The notes: generated by a model not told the origin, from the sequence alone. Positions 1 through 8,714 are shown, counted from the stretch's first letter. The stretch is DNA of 64,000 nucleotides from Treponema sp. (GCA_017549025.1 JAFYWB010000010.1:1-64000); one strand, 5' to 3'. A program made the numbers and translations.

Positions 1-180
1 AAAACATTGGATTACGCCCTCAATTCAGATTTTTCCGATTTAGAAGACGCAATCCAATGTTATACAGCACAGCAGCATCAAATCAAAATACTGCTTACAA
101 GAAATATACGAGATTATAAAACAGCAGGGATTACCGTTCAAACACCAGAAACCTATTTAATTGCTTCTGGCCTTGTGTAA
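1..180 (+). CDS. PIN-domain toxin, C-terminal part
   Basis: The window opens inside an open frame that ends at the TAA at 178-180. The 59 visible residues have the form of the last third of a VapC-like PIN-domain ribonuclease: an acidic stretch (DFSDLEDAIQ), then a hydrophobic strand ending in TRN (KILLTRNIRDY), then a short C-terminal strand with a PETYL ending. In this family the conserved aspartates after FxD and the TRN(x)xxF motif form part of the metal site. The cognate antitoxin would lie upstream, outside the window. Family assignment is fair; function is inferred. Confidence 0.7.
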   Translation, partial: KTLDYALNSDFSDLEDAIQCYTAQQHQIKILLTRNIRDYKTAGITVQTPETYLIASGLV

Positions 181-193
181 TCCCTCGCTATAA

Positions 194-712
194 TTATTCT
201 ACAATGGCCCACTGGCCCTTCACTTCCTTGGCAACGGGAGGGCTGGCACGATAGCCAATGGCAGCACAGCCATATACTCCATGTTCTGCTGGAATACCAA
301 ACTCAGAGAGAATGGCACGAACCTCAGGTGCATCCTGGCAATCCTGTACTTGGTTAATCCAAACACAGCCCAGTCCCAAGCCCTGACAGGCTAAGTAGAT
401 ATTTTCCATAGCACAAGCATTGTCAACTTCACGATACTTGCTTTCCTTGAGATTTGAAGTAATTACCAAAACCTGTGGGCTGTACATGGTATACTCTGGA
501 CCACGGTTCAAGGCTGAACCTACCGCTGCTGCCAAACGCTGGATTTTTTCAGGATTTACTACGGCGGTAAATTTCCAGGTTTGCTTGCACATACCACTGG
601 GAGCAGCAAGAGCACAGTCCAAGATGGTTTTAACCTGATTAAGAGTCACAGCTTCTTGGGTAAAGCTCCGACAGGTTCGTCTCTCCAAAATAGCCTTGAT
701 AATTTCGTTCAT
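194..712 (-). CDS. nitroreductase family protein
   Basis: A 173-residue flavin-dependent nitroreductase-fold protein. It begins with the family's usual ILERRTCRSFT element (FMN phosphate contact), continues with an APSGMCKQTW segment and ends with a GYGCAAIGY-like strand. Length fits the short single-domain class. I place the start at the ATG at 712 because GGAGG lies 5 bases before it; the upstream in-frame start at 745 has no such site. It is the last gene of a leftward set after metF and the methionine-synthase reactivation protein, 45 bases from the latter. Substrate is unknown; a redox partner role in that operon is only a guess. It lacks features that would make me call it BluB. Confidence 0.8.
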   Translation of the reverse strand: MNEIIKAILERRTCRSFTQEAVTLNQVKTILDCALAAPSGMCKQTWKFTAVVNPEKIQRLAAAVGSALNRGPEYTMYSPQVLVITSNLKESKYREVDNACAMENIYLACQGLGLGCVWINQVQDCQDAPEVRAILSEFGIPAEHGVYGCAAIGYRASPPVAKEVKGQWAIVE

Positions 713-757
713 ATATACCTCCACGTCAAAAAAAATTGTATTCATTCCGAGGAATTA

Positions 758-1465
758 TTACACCACTGGCTCCATGCCAATAAATGCAGTTACGGATTTT
801 TCGGGAGCCATCACCAAGGAATCGGTAAGTGTGAGGCCGATTCTCTGAGTACAGGGCAGGATAGAAAAAAAGTGACGCTGAATCTCCAAGCTCACGTCCC
901 CATAACCGGGACTGAATCGAGAATGGAGCTTGTAGCCTTGTTCTTCAGCCTCTTTTTCCAGCTGAGCATTAAAACCATCAAGATAGGATTCAATGAACAT
1001 GGCTCCCGCTGCCTGCATGATAGCAGCCTTTGCCGCATCCAGCTTGGTAAAACGGCGGATGAGATTATCTGCCAAGGGACCAATGGTAGAAGCAATCAAA
1101 ATCACCTTGCTGCATCCTGCCAAATTCCGTGCCAAATACTTGCTTTCAAACTGAATGGAACCAATTTTGATTAGTGGCAATGTTTCAGCCCGTTCTTCAC
1201 CAGCTGATTCAGTAGCTTTTTCACTGGTTTCTGCAGGAAAATCAATTTCCAACGGAAGACAGGTGTACACACTTTGAGCCTTCAGTGTGGAATGCATCTG
1301 CTGAACACAGGATGCCACCAGCTGCTGAATATCTTGGGGAATGCCGCCGTCCTTTCCCAAAACCACGGAACGAGCAAAACCCATGTAGCGATAGGTTTCG
1401 TCCATGTCCACAGGAACTGAGGCAGCATCCACTCGATGATGATAGATAACAGAATCTTCAATCAT
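758..1465 (-). CDS. B12-dependent methionine synthase activation-domain protein
   Basis: A 235-residue stand-alone version of the C-terminal reactivation domain of cobalamin-dependent methionine synthase (MetH). In MetH this domain binds S-adenosylmethionine and reductively remethylates inactive cob(II)alamin. The SAM-binding signature RFSPGYGDVS is visible near residue 180 and is followed by GLTLTDSLVMAPEKSV, the counterpart of the ELTESxAMxP stretch of MetH. The start at 1465 lies 16 bases after metF; the longer frame to 1546 would overlap metF. Sitting next to metF and opposite a cobalamin-type importer, it points to a split MetH whose catalytic part is encoded elsewhere. A frequent arrangement in anaerobes. 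Confidence 0.85.
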   Translation of the reverse strand: MIEDSVIYHHRVDAASVPVDMDETYRYMGFARSVVLGKDGGIPQDIQQLVASCVQQMHSTLKAQSVYTCLPLEIDFPAETSEKATESAGEERAETLPLIKIGSIQFESKYLARNLAGCSKVILIASTIGPLADNLIRRFTKLDAAKAAIMQAAGAMFIESYLDGFNAQLEKEAEEQGYKLHSRFSPGYGDVSLEIQRHFFSILPCTQRIGLTLTDSLVMAPEKSVTAFIGMEPVV

Positions 1466-1481
1466 ATTCACAAGCCTGTAG

Positions 1482-2366
1482 CTAGCACAGTGTTTTTGCG
1501 CTGGGTCCCACAATGTGAGACAGGTTTGCCTGAATCTGGCGGGCAACCTCTGGCTTGTTCATGGAATACACGTGGATTCCGTTAACGCCGTTGGCAATCA
1601 AGTCAATGATTTGGTCTGTGGCATAGGCAATACCCGCCTGGGTCATGGCTTGGGGATCGTCGCCAAACTTGTCTACAATGGCCTTGAATCGGGCAGGAAG
1701 ATAGGTTCCAGAAAGCTTGCAAATGCGAGCAATCTGCTTGCCGTTGGTAACGGGCATAATTCCAGCCACCACTGGCACCGTAATTCCCTGCTCACGAATC
1801 TTGTACAAGAAATTGTAGAGGATGTTGTTATCAAAGAACATCTGGGTAGTCAAAAACTGACAGCCAGCGTCCACCTTCCGCTTCAAGTTCTGGATATCCT
1901 CCCGGGAATTGGCAGATTCTGTGTGACCTTCTGGATAGCAGGCACCGCCAATGCAGAAATCTCCTGCTTCACGGATAATTTCCACCAAATCGCTGGCATA
2001 CTTGAATTCAGCCTGAGCCCAGTCTGCACCTTCGGGAAGATCTCCTCGCAAAGCCAGTACGTTTTCAATGCCTGCATCCTTAATTTTTTTCAGCTGAGCC
2101 TGAATGGTAGCCCGATTGGAGGATACGCAGGTAAAATGAGCCAAGGCTGGAACTTGAAATTCCATCTGGATTGTATCTGCAATAGCTACAGTGTATTCAC
2201 TTGTTCCCCCACCTGCACCGTAGGTAACGCTCATAAAATCAGGTTGAAGAGAAGCGATTTCCCGCACATTTTCCAGCAAGGGCTCGTAGGCAGCATCAGT
2301 TTTGGGAGGAAATACCTCGTAGGACAAGGTTGGCCGCCCAGATTTCAATATATCGATGATTTTCAT
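1482..2366 (-). CDS. metF: methylenetetrahydrofolate reductase
   Basis: A 294-residue TIM-barrel flavoprotein of the MetF family, which reduces 5,10-methylene- to 5,10-methyl-tetrahydrofolate, the methyl donor for methionine synthase. Family marks are the N-terminal SYEVFPPKTD, the SVTYGAGG loop, the ALRGDLPEG segment and the FFDNN motif after TTQMF. Length is normal. It heads the leftward operon. The promoter reads TTGCAC, 17 bases, TATTAT, then only 6 bases to the ATG, so the mRNA is probably leaderless. Confidence 0.95.
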   Translation of the reverse strand: MKIIDILKSGRPTLSYEVFPPKTDAAYEPLLENVREIASLQPDFMSVTYGAGGGTSEYTVAIADTIQMEFQVPALAHFTCVSSNRATIQAQLKKIKDAGIENVLALRGDLPEGADWAQAEFKYASDLVEIIREAGDFCIGGACYPEGHTESANSREDIQNLKRKVDAGCQFLTTQMFFDNNILYNFLYKIREQGITVPVVAGIMPVTNGKQIARICKLSGTYLPARFKAIVDKFGDDPQAMTQAGIAYATDQIIDLIANGVNGIHVYSMNKPEVARQIQANLSHIVGPSAKTLC

Positions 2367-2372
2367 GGATAA

Positions 2373-2424
2373 ATAATACAGATTTTATCACCTTAGTGCA
2401 ACGAAAAAGAAAATATGCTACAAT
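2373..2424. promoter_or_regulatory. divergent metF / btuF promoters
   Basis: The 64 bases between metF and the importer operon hold back-to-back promoters. Leftward: -35 TTGCAC (complement of 2396-2401), 17-base spacer, -10 TATTAT (complement of 2373-2378), 6 bases to the metF ATG. Rightward: -10 TACAAT at 2419-2424, 6 bases to the btuF ATG; its -35 is unclear. There is no room for a cobalamin riboswitch here. Confidence 0.55.
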
Positions 2425-2430
2425 TTTTTC

Positions 2431-3366
2431 ATGAAAAGATTTCTTCTTACAAGCCTTGTAGCTTTTATCCTTCTTTTGCCCACCTTTTCCCTTGGAAAAA
2501 AGGATGTTCAAAATGTGTCTACTGGTTCAAAGCAAAACCATCAGGAACAGACTGACTCCTTGAGAATTGTTTCCCTGGTTCCTTCCACCACAGAAATCAT
2601 TTTTGCACTGGATGCCCAAAATCAACTGGTAGCCCGCACGGATTTTTGCACCTGGCCACCAGAAGCACAGGCCATTCCTTCTGTGGGTGGCTATGACGGC
2701 AAAACCATTAGCCTAGAGCGGATTGTAGCCTTTCAGCCCGACTTAGTGTGCATTGCAGACGTGATGCACAACCATTTGATTCAGCCACTGGAAGCACTGG
2801 GAATCAAGGTATTTTTATCAACGGCTCAAAAGCTGGACCAGATTTACGAAGAAATTGTGCAGCTGGGCCATCTCACTGGCCACCAAGAAGAGGCGCAAAA
2901 GCTGGTAACACAGATTCACGGTGAACTGGAAGAAGCCCAACAACTGGTGACTGCAACTCAACCTGCTCAGCAAAATCTTGGAACAAAGGTGTACTGGGAA
3001 GTGTCTGCTGTTCCCTACTTTTCTCCGGGAAAAGATTCCTTTATCACTGACCTGCTGGTAGCCATGGGACTGGAAAATATCTTTGGCCACGTTGGGCAAG
3101 CCTATCCCCAGGTGAACGAAGAAGGAATCATCGCCAGTCAGCCCGACTATATCTTTTTCCCGGACTACAATTTCCAAGGAGCAGCGGGAGCGAGAGCCAT
3201 TGCCAGCAGAACTGGCTGGCAAAAGCTTCCAGCTGTAGTTCATGGCAAAATCTATCCAGTAGACAGTGACCTTTTCTCTCGGCCTGGCCCACGAGTTGGA
3301 ACCATGGCTTTGGAGCTAGCTCGTTTGATTACAAGCCAAGCACCAGCTTTTGAGTCAGCTCAGTGA
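2431..3366 (+). CDS. btuF: cobalamin-type ABC transporter substrate-binding protein
   Basis: A 311-residue exported binding protein with a hydrophobic signal segment (residues 3-22) and no clear lipobox. The class III (BtuF/FhuD/TroA-like) fold is shown by RIVSLVPSTTEIIFAL near residue 46, the following cysteine-containing FCTWPPEAQ, and VGGYDGKTISLERIVAFQPDLV, the typical first-lobe pattern of vitamin B12 and iron-chelate binders. It heads a three-gene importer; its stop codon overlaps the GTG of the permease. Placement opposite metF and the methionine-synthase reactivation protein favours cobalamin as substrate, but heme or siderophore cannot be excluded from sequence alone. Confidence 0.8.
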   Translation: MKRFLLTSLVAFILLLPTFSLGKKDVQNVSTGSKQNHQEQTDSLRIVSLVPSTTEIIFALDAQNQLVARTDFCTWPPEAQAIPSVGGYDGKTISLERIVAFQPDLVCIADVMHNHLIQPLEALGIKVFLSTAQKLDQIYEEIVQLGHLTGHQEEAQKLVTQIHGELEEAQQLVTATQPAQQNLGTKVYWEVSAVPYFSPGKDSFITDLLVAMGLENIFGHVGQAYPQVNEEGIIASQPDYIFFPDYNFQGAAGARAIASRTGWQKLPAVVHGKIYPVDSDLFSRPGPRVGTMALELARLITSQAPAFESAQ

Positions 3367-4358
3367 AAAATTTCCTTGCCTTTGGACTGGGAATCCTTCT
3401 CCTGCTTGTAAGCCTTGTGCTTGGCCTAGCCCTAGGCACAGAAGCTTTTGTTTTCAACGAGGTAATGGCCGCCCTTTTGAATCACAACCCAGAAGAAATT
3501 CCATCCTTTGCAGCTACCATTATTCGACAAATCCGTCTGCCACGAGTATTGCTGGCGGCCCTGTGCGGTGGCTTGCTGGCGGGAGCGGGGGCGGTGTTTC
3601 AGGGCTTTTTCCGAAACCCGCTGGCAGATTCAGGCATCATGGGGATTTCTTCGGGAGCAGCCCTGGGAGCAGTTTTTTCTGCCCTTTTGTCCGCCAGCGT
3701 TGCAACGCCCATCTTTGCCTTTGTTGGTGCCCTCGCTGCAGCCCTCATGGTTTTTGGAGCATCACGACTTCACGGCAAATACACTGGCACCACCATCATC
3801 ATCCTCACAGGAACGGCCGCCTCCGCTTTTTTTTCCGCCCTCACCTCCCTGCTAGTTTTGCTGAAGGACAGGGAATTGTACAAGATTTTTGTGTGGACCT
3901 TGGGAAGCTTTAACGGTAAGGGCTGGAACGAATTGCACTTCATCCTGCCAGTAACCCTAGTTGCCATCCTTTTGCTGTGCCTTTGTCCTCGAAATCTAGA
4001 TCTTTTGGGAGGCGGCGAAACTTCAGCCCAAGCCCTGGGATTGAATCTTGCCACCACCAAGCTTTTAGTGCTGGGAGCAGGCTCTCTTGCTGCTGCCGCC
4101 GCCGTCTGCACGGGAGGAACCATCGGCTTTGTGGGGCTGATTGTGCCCCATCTGTTGCGGCGACTGTACAGCCCTCGCCATCAGCTATTGATTCCAGCCA
4201 GCATTCTTTTTGGAGCAAGCTTTGTCATCCTTGCAGACCTGATTGCACGAACAGCTATTCCGCCTGCAGAAATTCCTGTGGGCTTGGTCACATCCTTGGC
4301 GGGAGCGCCATTTTTTGTGTTCCTGCTGTTGGCAGCCAAGGGAGAAAGCTATGAATAA
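3363..4358 (+). CDS. btuC: ABC transporter permease, FecCD/BtuC family
   Basis: A 331-residue polytopic inner-membrane permease with about ten hydrophobic segments. The FecCD family is shown by IRLPRVLLAALCGGLLAGAG near residue 57, FRNPLADSGIMGISSGAALG, and GTIGFVGLIVPHLLRR near residue 253, the loop that contacts the ATPase. It starts with GTG inside the last codons of the binding protein (GTGA overlap), so translation is coupled. It forms the channel of a cobalamin-type importer with the flanking genes. Confidence 0.85.
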   Translation: MKNFLAFGLGILLLLVSLVLGLALGTEAFVFNEVMAALLNHNPEEIPSFAATIIRQIRLPRVLLAALCGGLLAGAGAVFQGFFRNPLADSGIMGISSGAALGAVFSALLSASVATPIFAFVGALAAALMVFGASRLHGKYTGTTIIILTGTAASAFFSALTSLLVLLKDRELYKIFVWTLGSFNGKGWNELHFILPVTLVAILLLCLCPRNLDLLGGGETSAQALGLNLATTKLLVLGAGSLAAAAAVCTGGTIGFVGLIVPHLLRRLYSPRHQLLIPASILFGASFVILADLIARTAIPPAEIPVGLVTSLAGAPFFVFLLLAAKGESYE

Positions 4359-5214
4359 ACCGATTGCTTCTAGCGAAACTTTTGCGACCCCTCAAAATCA
4401 GACACTGCCGCTGGTACAGGTGGAAAGGCTTTCTGCTTGGTACGGAAAACGACAGGTGCTGGACAACATCAGCTTTTCCATGCAGGCGGGAGATTTTATC
4501 TGCCTAAGCGGCCCCAACGGCTGTGGAAAATCCACCCTCATGACCATGCTAGCAGGACTGGGTCGCCATAAACTCAGCACCACAGGCTCAATCCAGCTAG
4601 AAGGCTGCAATCTGAATCAGCTGAAATCAAAGCAGCGAGCAAAAATCATTTCCTACATGAGCCAAACGGAAGCAAACCTGTGGAACTTTACGGTACAGGA
4701 TGTGATTCTCACTGGCCGCTACTGCCACACAGGATTTACTGGCATCTATTCTCAGCAGGACAGAGACATTGCCCACCAAGCTGCATGTCAACTTCAGCTA
4801 AAGCATCTACTAAATAGAAGAATCCACAGTCTTTCTGGCGGGGAATTCCAGCGAGTTCGTATTGCTCGCTCCTTTTGCCAGCAGCCTAAAGTCCTCTTGT
4901 TAGATGAGCCTGCTGCCAATCTAGATCTTGCTCTACGCCACGACCTTTTGCAGGCCACCAAGGAGCTGGCACTCAAGCAGGGAACTGCCGTTCTCATGTC
5001 CATCCACGACATCAATCTGGCAGCCGCCTTTGCTCAAACCCTAGCACTGTTGCGCCCTTGGAACAGTACCGAAAACCAACCGCTTACTCCCCAGCTCCTC
5101 CTCGGCCCTCCTCAGCAAGTCATGACCCCAGAACACCTGCAGCAAGTGTACCATCGCAGCTTCCAGATTTTTACCCACCCCATCCACCGCTGTCCCGCAG
5201 TGTGGGTGGAGTGA
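4351..5214 (+). CDS. btuD: ABC transporter ATP-binding protein, BtuD/FecE type
   Basis: A 287-residue ATPase. Walker A is GPNGCGKST near residue 54, the signature is LSGGEFQRV, Walker B is VLLLDEPAANLD, and the switch histidine follows in SIHDINLA. The ATG at 4351 overlaps the permease stop by 8 bases; the longer frame from 4243 is read-through of permease sequence. The last eleven codons are unusual: they lie entirely in a short palindromic repeat found three more times downstream, so the native C-terminus was probably replaced when the repeat inserted. The ATPase core is untouched. Confidence 0.88.
   Translation: MNKPIASSETFATPQNQTLPLVQVERLSAWYGKRQVLDNISFSMQAGDFICLSGPNGCGKSTLMTMLAGLGRHKLSTTGSIQLEGCNLNQLKSKQRAKIISYMSQTEANLWNFTVQDVILTGRYCHTGFTGIYSQQDRDIAHQAACQLQLKHLLNRRIHSLSGGEFQRVRIARSFCQQPKVLLLDEPAANLDLALRHDLLQATKELALKQGTAVLMSIHDINLAAAFAQTLALLRPWNSTENQPLTPQLLLGPPQQVMTPEHLQQVYHRSFQIFTHPIHRCPAVWVE
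5181..5214 (+). repeat. palindromic repeat, copy 1
   Basis: A 34-base element whose core CCACCGCTG...CAGTGTGGGTGG can fold into an imperfect hairpin. It supplies the end and the TGA stop of the upstream ATPase gene. Copies 2-4 are at 8629, 9365 and 9992, all in the same orientation. Confidence 0.8.
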
Positions 5215-5239
5215 TTTTTTTATTTTTTCAAAAAATAAT

Positions 5240-5295
5240 TTGACAAATTTTGATTTTTCATAGAAAATATTTTTGTATACAAAATTTGTATACAA
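5240..5295 (+). promoter_or_regulatory. sialidase promoter with two tandem palindromic operators
   Basis: TTGACA at 5240-5245 can serve as -35, with a weak AT-rich -10 around 5263-5268. Just downstream are two perfect 10-base palindromes, TTGTATACAA, at 5273-5282 and 5286-5295, 13 bases apart. Such sites are typical of GntR-family regulators; a sialic-acid-responsive repressor would fit the gene, but none is in the window. A GGAGG ribosome site follows at 5304-5308. Confidence 0.6.
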
Positions 5296-5315
5296 GTTTT
5301 TTTGGAGGTTTATTT

Positions 5316-7041
5316 ATGAAAAAACTACTTAAGTTAGCAAGTGTAGCTTTAATCCTACCTTGTATTTGTATTATGGGGGGGGGGGTGTGCTCAAGAAGCT
5401 TCATTGCAAAAACCTGAAGGTGAAAGAGTAGATACTCTTACAGGAGAAGATGGAGGCTCTTCTTCTGGAGCCACAGATGGAAAAATATCTATTACTATTG
5501 GTAATAAAGAAAAAGTATATAAAATTCCAGCCAATTTTAAAGAGAATTTGAACAAGACAGATGATGCAGTATATGTATGGGATCAAGTCAGCAACAATGA
5601 CCAAAGTGATGCCTTAGGGCGAGATTATTCTATCGTTTTAGGAATTTCTCCTAAAGCCGATGGCTATGCTACAGTGGGAGATGCAGACCCACAGCCTAAA
5701 GTAGGAAGTATAAGTGACCCTGGAACTGGTTCCTTCAGAATTCCTGCTATTGTTAAGACTGTTGTTAACGGCAAGCTGCGTTTGATTGCCGCCTTTGATG
5801 TGCGCTACCGAGGTGGACACAACGGCAATGGTGATGCGGGAGATTCTAATGCAGCTGGAGCCGATATTACTGTCCTGTACAGCGATGATGGTGGAGCAAC
5901 ATGGACAAAAGCAAAAAACAAAGCAACAGGAAAAATTCCAGCTATAGATGTTGACAATGACTATGATTCTGAGGGAATCCAGAATGGTAGCCCATCTACA
6001 ACCCATACGCTAGATGTTGGAGACCCTCAGTTGACAGTAGCTCCCGATGGTACTGTCTATTGTGGTATGGCTGCAGGTAATGGTACTATTGGAACACGTG
6101 GAGGTGGATATAATTTCCGCATGTGGAAGAGCACTGATAATGGTGAAACCTGGGAAGAAGCACCTGGGTCCAGTGCAGATAGTACCACAAATACATGGTA
6201 TAGAAATTGGAGTGCTGAAGGAAATTTGCGTACACTGCTTACAACTCCAGGCCACGGAATTGTATTACAGAAAAATGTACCTGGTTCAGCAAACTTTAAA
6301 GCTGGACAGGCAGTATTACCATTATTCCAAAAAACCACTAGTGGAACAGCACGATTGTATCTCGCTACTGGTACTGGAAATCCAGAAACTTGGGACAGTT
6401 CTAATTTTTCTGCAATCTATACCCGAAACGGAGGTTCTGAAGAAGGACAGGTATGCCAGTTGGATGATGGAAGCCTTTTGATGTACATGAAATCATATAG
6501 CGTAACTAATCCACATGCGAGCGGAAATGGAAACTACACCACATTCGCCCAATATAAGAATAATACTTGGACTGCTGTTCATGATGCTGATGCAAAGCTG
6601 CGTATGGGCAAGGCAAGTCAGGCAAGCATTTTGAAGGTTGCCGATGGAGATGGTACAACAAAAGCAGGTGTTGTGGCATTTGCCTACACTGGAAATCAGC
6701 CAGCTAACAGAGGAGGAACGAATTGGGGAAATTCTGGAAGAGGAAATATCACTGTTGCACTTGCTCGTGATGTTTCTGCATTTGCAGATAAAACAGGCCC
6801 CCTCGATGCCAACGAGGTATACTACCTTAAGCTGAGAACTCCTGGCCAAGGTTATTTTGCCTATGCAGACCTTATAATGATCGATGAGAATACACTTGGA
6901 ATTCTTTATGAAAATTATAGTGGTTCAACTGATACTAATAAGGGCCGAGATGCAAAAGATGGAACCAATGGTGTTCAGGGTATCCGTTTCTGCCGTGTTG
7001 ATATTTCTGAGATTATCAAAGTCCTTCAGAATATTGAGTAA
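5316..7041 (+). CDS. nanH: secreted sialidase (GH33), frame-shifted by a poly-G tract
   Basis: An exo-alpha-sialidase that removes terminal sialic acid from host glycans. The main frame (from 5404) shows FRIPAI near 5734 (arginine of the sialidase triad), two Asp-boxes (YSDDGGATW and KSTDNGETW), and NGGSEEGQVCQLDDGSL with the conserved glutamate. No start codon with a ribosome site exists in that frame. The true start is the ATG at 5316, 8 bases after GGAGG, which encodes a signal peptide (KKLLKLASVALILPCICIM) but is out of frame by one base because of 11 G at 5375-5385; as written it ends at 5415-5417. With 10 G it would join into a 574-residue protein with a GGGC lipoprotein-like junction. 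This looks like an OFF state of a phase-variable gene, though a sequencing miscount is possible. Confidence 0.85.
5375..5385 (+). repeat. poly-G tract (11 G), slipped-strand switch
   Basis: Eleven consecutive G inside the signal-peptide codons of the sialidase. Loss of one G restores the long frame; gain of two would as well. It is the only G or C run of this length in the window. Confidence 0.85.
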
Positions 7042-7055
7042 TTAAACAAACAATG

Positions 7056-7104
7056 AAGTGGTCAACTAAACCGAAATAGGTGGTTGACCACCTTTAATTT
7101 TTTG
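7056..7104 (+). terminator. hairpin terminator after sialidase
   Basis: AAGTGGTCAAC at 7056-7066 pairs with GTTGACCACC at 7083-7092, followed by TTTAATTTTTT. It separates the sialidase from the outer-membrane protein gene, though read-through could still join them. Confidence 0.65.
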
Positions 7105-7115
7105 GAGTGTTATAA

Positions 7116-8579
7116 ATGAAAAGAATAAAAATCCTTACCGTTGTTTTATTTTGTTTTTCGATTGTATCTTTGTCTGCCCAACCAGCATCCCCAATGAATG
7201 AAGGTACAAATGGTCTATTTGGTAATGATACAGACAATGTTACCAGTACAACAGGGTGGAGTTCTGTTAAGTTTGATAAATTTTTGCTGACTGGTGCCTA
7301 CGGTTATATGACAGTTGCTCAAAACCAAGGTGCAAGTGTTGTTATGGAACGACATGTGCTGAATGGTGCAGGAATGTTCCAACTTGGAGATATTACCTTC
7401 GGACTTTCTTATCAGGGAGCCTTAGGAGGCAATCTTTCTACAGCAATGTCTTTTACAACTACGGAAACAGTAAGGACTAATAGTGTAGAAGAAATAACAA
7501 CAGTTCCTCTTTTTCATAATGTCCGGTTGTTAACAGGAATTCCTATCGGAGATCTGAAGCTTGGAATTAGAGCAGGAGTAGATATTGGAGGCTCTGTAGG
7601 TGAAAAAACTATTACCGCAAAAACTCTCCAAGATTTGATGCAATATACAAAATCAGATGGACTCTCCTATAAACCTCAACTTTCCGCAGGAATTTCTCTA
7701 CCTGTAAACGATATAACACTTACACCCACCATTGATTTATCCATGTCTTCTGTAAACAGTATCCGTCTTGCACAGAGAGACAATCCTGGTTTCCATTTGG
7801 GACCTGTTGAAGCAAAAGATGGTAGCGTATATGAAGCTATTCAAGAAGGCCGTACCTATAAGCCAGCCGTTACACTTGGCTTGAATGTAGGACTACCTTC
7901 TAACGACGAAAATTTCTCTTGGAGCAGTAAAATTTCCTATGGCTTCAATACAACTATCCAACCTGAAAAGTACAATTATACCTATGCTTATGACGGAGTT
8001 TCAAAACAATATACTGAATCTCGAACTACTTACCGTCCAGATAATAGTATGAGTCATGCTCTTGGCTTGAATATTGTTGCTGCTCGTACTGTTTCTCCTA
8101 GTCTTACCATCAAGGGAAAAGCTCAGCTAGATATGAGTTATACAAAGGCTCTTGAAGGAGGTACCATTAAAATTGATGGAGTCGGAAATCAAGATCAGAC
8201 AATAAAAACTGACAACATTTCTGTAATCCCCATTGTATCTATGGCTGCAAATGTAAAGCTTTCTGAAATGGTAAATTGGTACACAGGCTTAGTTTGTATT
8301 CCTGTACAGTATAATTTCGAAAAAATGCATCAATATGACGAAACTGGTATTGTATCAGGTAAGGAAGAAATAAAGACTGTTGAACACGAAATTTATTACC
8401 CTATCGTTAGTCAGTTTGGTACAGGCCTGCAGGTAACACCAGCAGAAGACTTAACAATTTCCTTCGGACTTTTGTTTGGAACAGCTTCAGAGCAAATTAA
8501 ACTTTCCACAATCAATGATATTCTCAGTAATGCCAATATTCGTCTTGGTTTAATTTGGAAGGGTGTTTCTGAAAAATAA
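7116..8579 (+). CDS. outer-membrane beta-barrel protein, family paralogue A
   Basis: A 487-residue exported protein: signal peptide 1-21 ending LSAQ, then a mature start with PMNEGTNGLFGNDTDNV, then alternating amphipathic strands rich in S, T, G and aromatic residues, finishing with LGLIWKGVSEK. This composition is that of a monomeric beta-barrel. A homologous N-terminal signature occurs in the protein at 24260. The ribosome site is GGAG, 9 bases before the ATG. It follows the sialidase directly, so uptake of released sialic acid or oligosaccharide is a reasonable guess, but no specificity can be read from the sequence. Confidence 0.65.
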   Translation: MKRIKILTVVLFCFSIVSLSAQPASPMNEGTNGLFGNDTDNVTSTTGWSSVKFDKFLLTGAYGYMTVAQNQGASVVMERHVLNGAGMFQLGDITFGLSYQGALGGNLSTAMSFTTTETVRTNSVEEITTVPLFHNVRLLTGIPIGDLKLGIRAGVDIGGSVGEKTITAKTLQDLMQYTKSDGLSYKPQLSAGISLPVNDITLTPTIDLSMSSVNSIRLAQRDNPGFHLGPVEAKDGSVYEAIQEGRTYKPAVTLGLNVGLPSNDENFSWSSKISYGFNTTIQPEKYNYTYAYDGVSKQYTESRTTYRPDNSMSHALGLNIVAARTVSPSLTIKGKAQLDMSYTKALEGGTIKIDGVGNQDQTIKTDNISVIPIVSMAANVKLSEMVNWYTGLVCIPVQYNFEKMHQYDETGIVSGKEEIKTVEHEIYYPIVSQFGTGLQVTPAEDLTISFGLLFGTASEQIKLSTINDILSNANIRLGLIWKGVSEK

Positions 8580-8595
8580 TTTCTAAAAATTGCTG

Positions 8596-8626
8596 GGCTG
8601 CCTAATTTTAGGCAGCCTTATTTTTC
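8596..8626 (+). terminator. intrinsic terminator
   Basis: GGCTGCCTAA pairs with TTAGGCAGCC (8596-8605 with 8608-8617), followed by TTATTTTTC. It ends the outer-membrane protein transcript. Confidence 0.85.
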
Positions 8627-8628
8627 TT

Positions 8629-8660
8629 CACCGCTGTCCCGCAGTGTGGGTGGAGTGAGA
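8629..8660 (+). repeat. palindromic repeat, copy 2
   Basis: Nearly identical to copy 1 (CACCGCTGTCCCGCAGTG then TGGGTGGAGTGAG). It lies between the terminator and the promoter of the next toxin gene. Confidence 0.8.
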
Positions 8661-8679
8661 GTTGACTGGGAAGATTTTA

Positions 8680-8709
8680 TTGACAAATATTCATTTAAGG
8701 GAATATAAT
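8680..8709 (+). promoter_or_regulatory. promoter of the HigBA-like module
   Basis: Consensus TTGACA at 8680-8685, 18-base spacer, perfect TATAAT at 8704-8709, then 5 bases to the ATG at 8715. Transcription should start at or beside the start codon. Confidence 0.75.
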
Positions 8710-8714
8710 AAATT

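Noticed and set aside
2367-2430. Cobalamin or SAM riboswitch between metF and btuF
   Set aside because: Only 64 bases separate the genes and both promoters fill them; no aptamer motifs are present.
4243-4350. Longer btuD start at 4243
   Set aside because: The added residues are out-of-frame reading of the permease gene; the ATG at 4351 fits the usual overlap.
5404-7041. Sialidase starting at the TTG at 5404
   Set aside because: No ribosome site and no signal peptide; the ATG at 5316 with GGAGG and an export signal explains the gene if the G tract is one base shorter.
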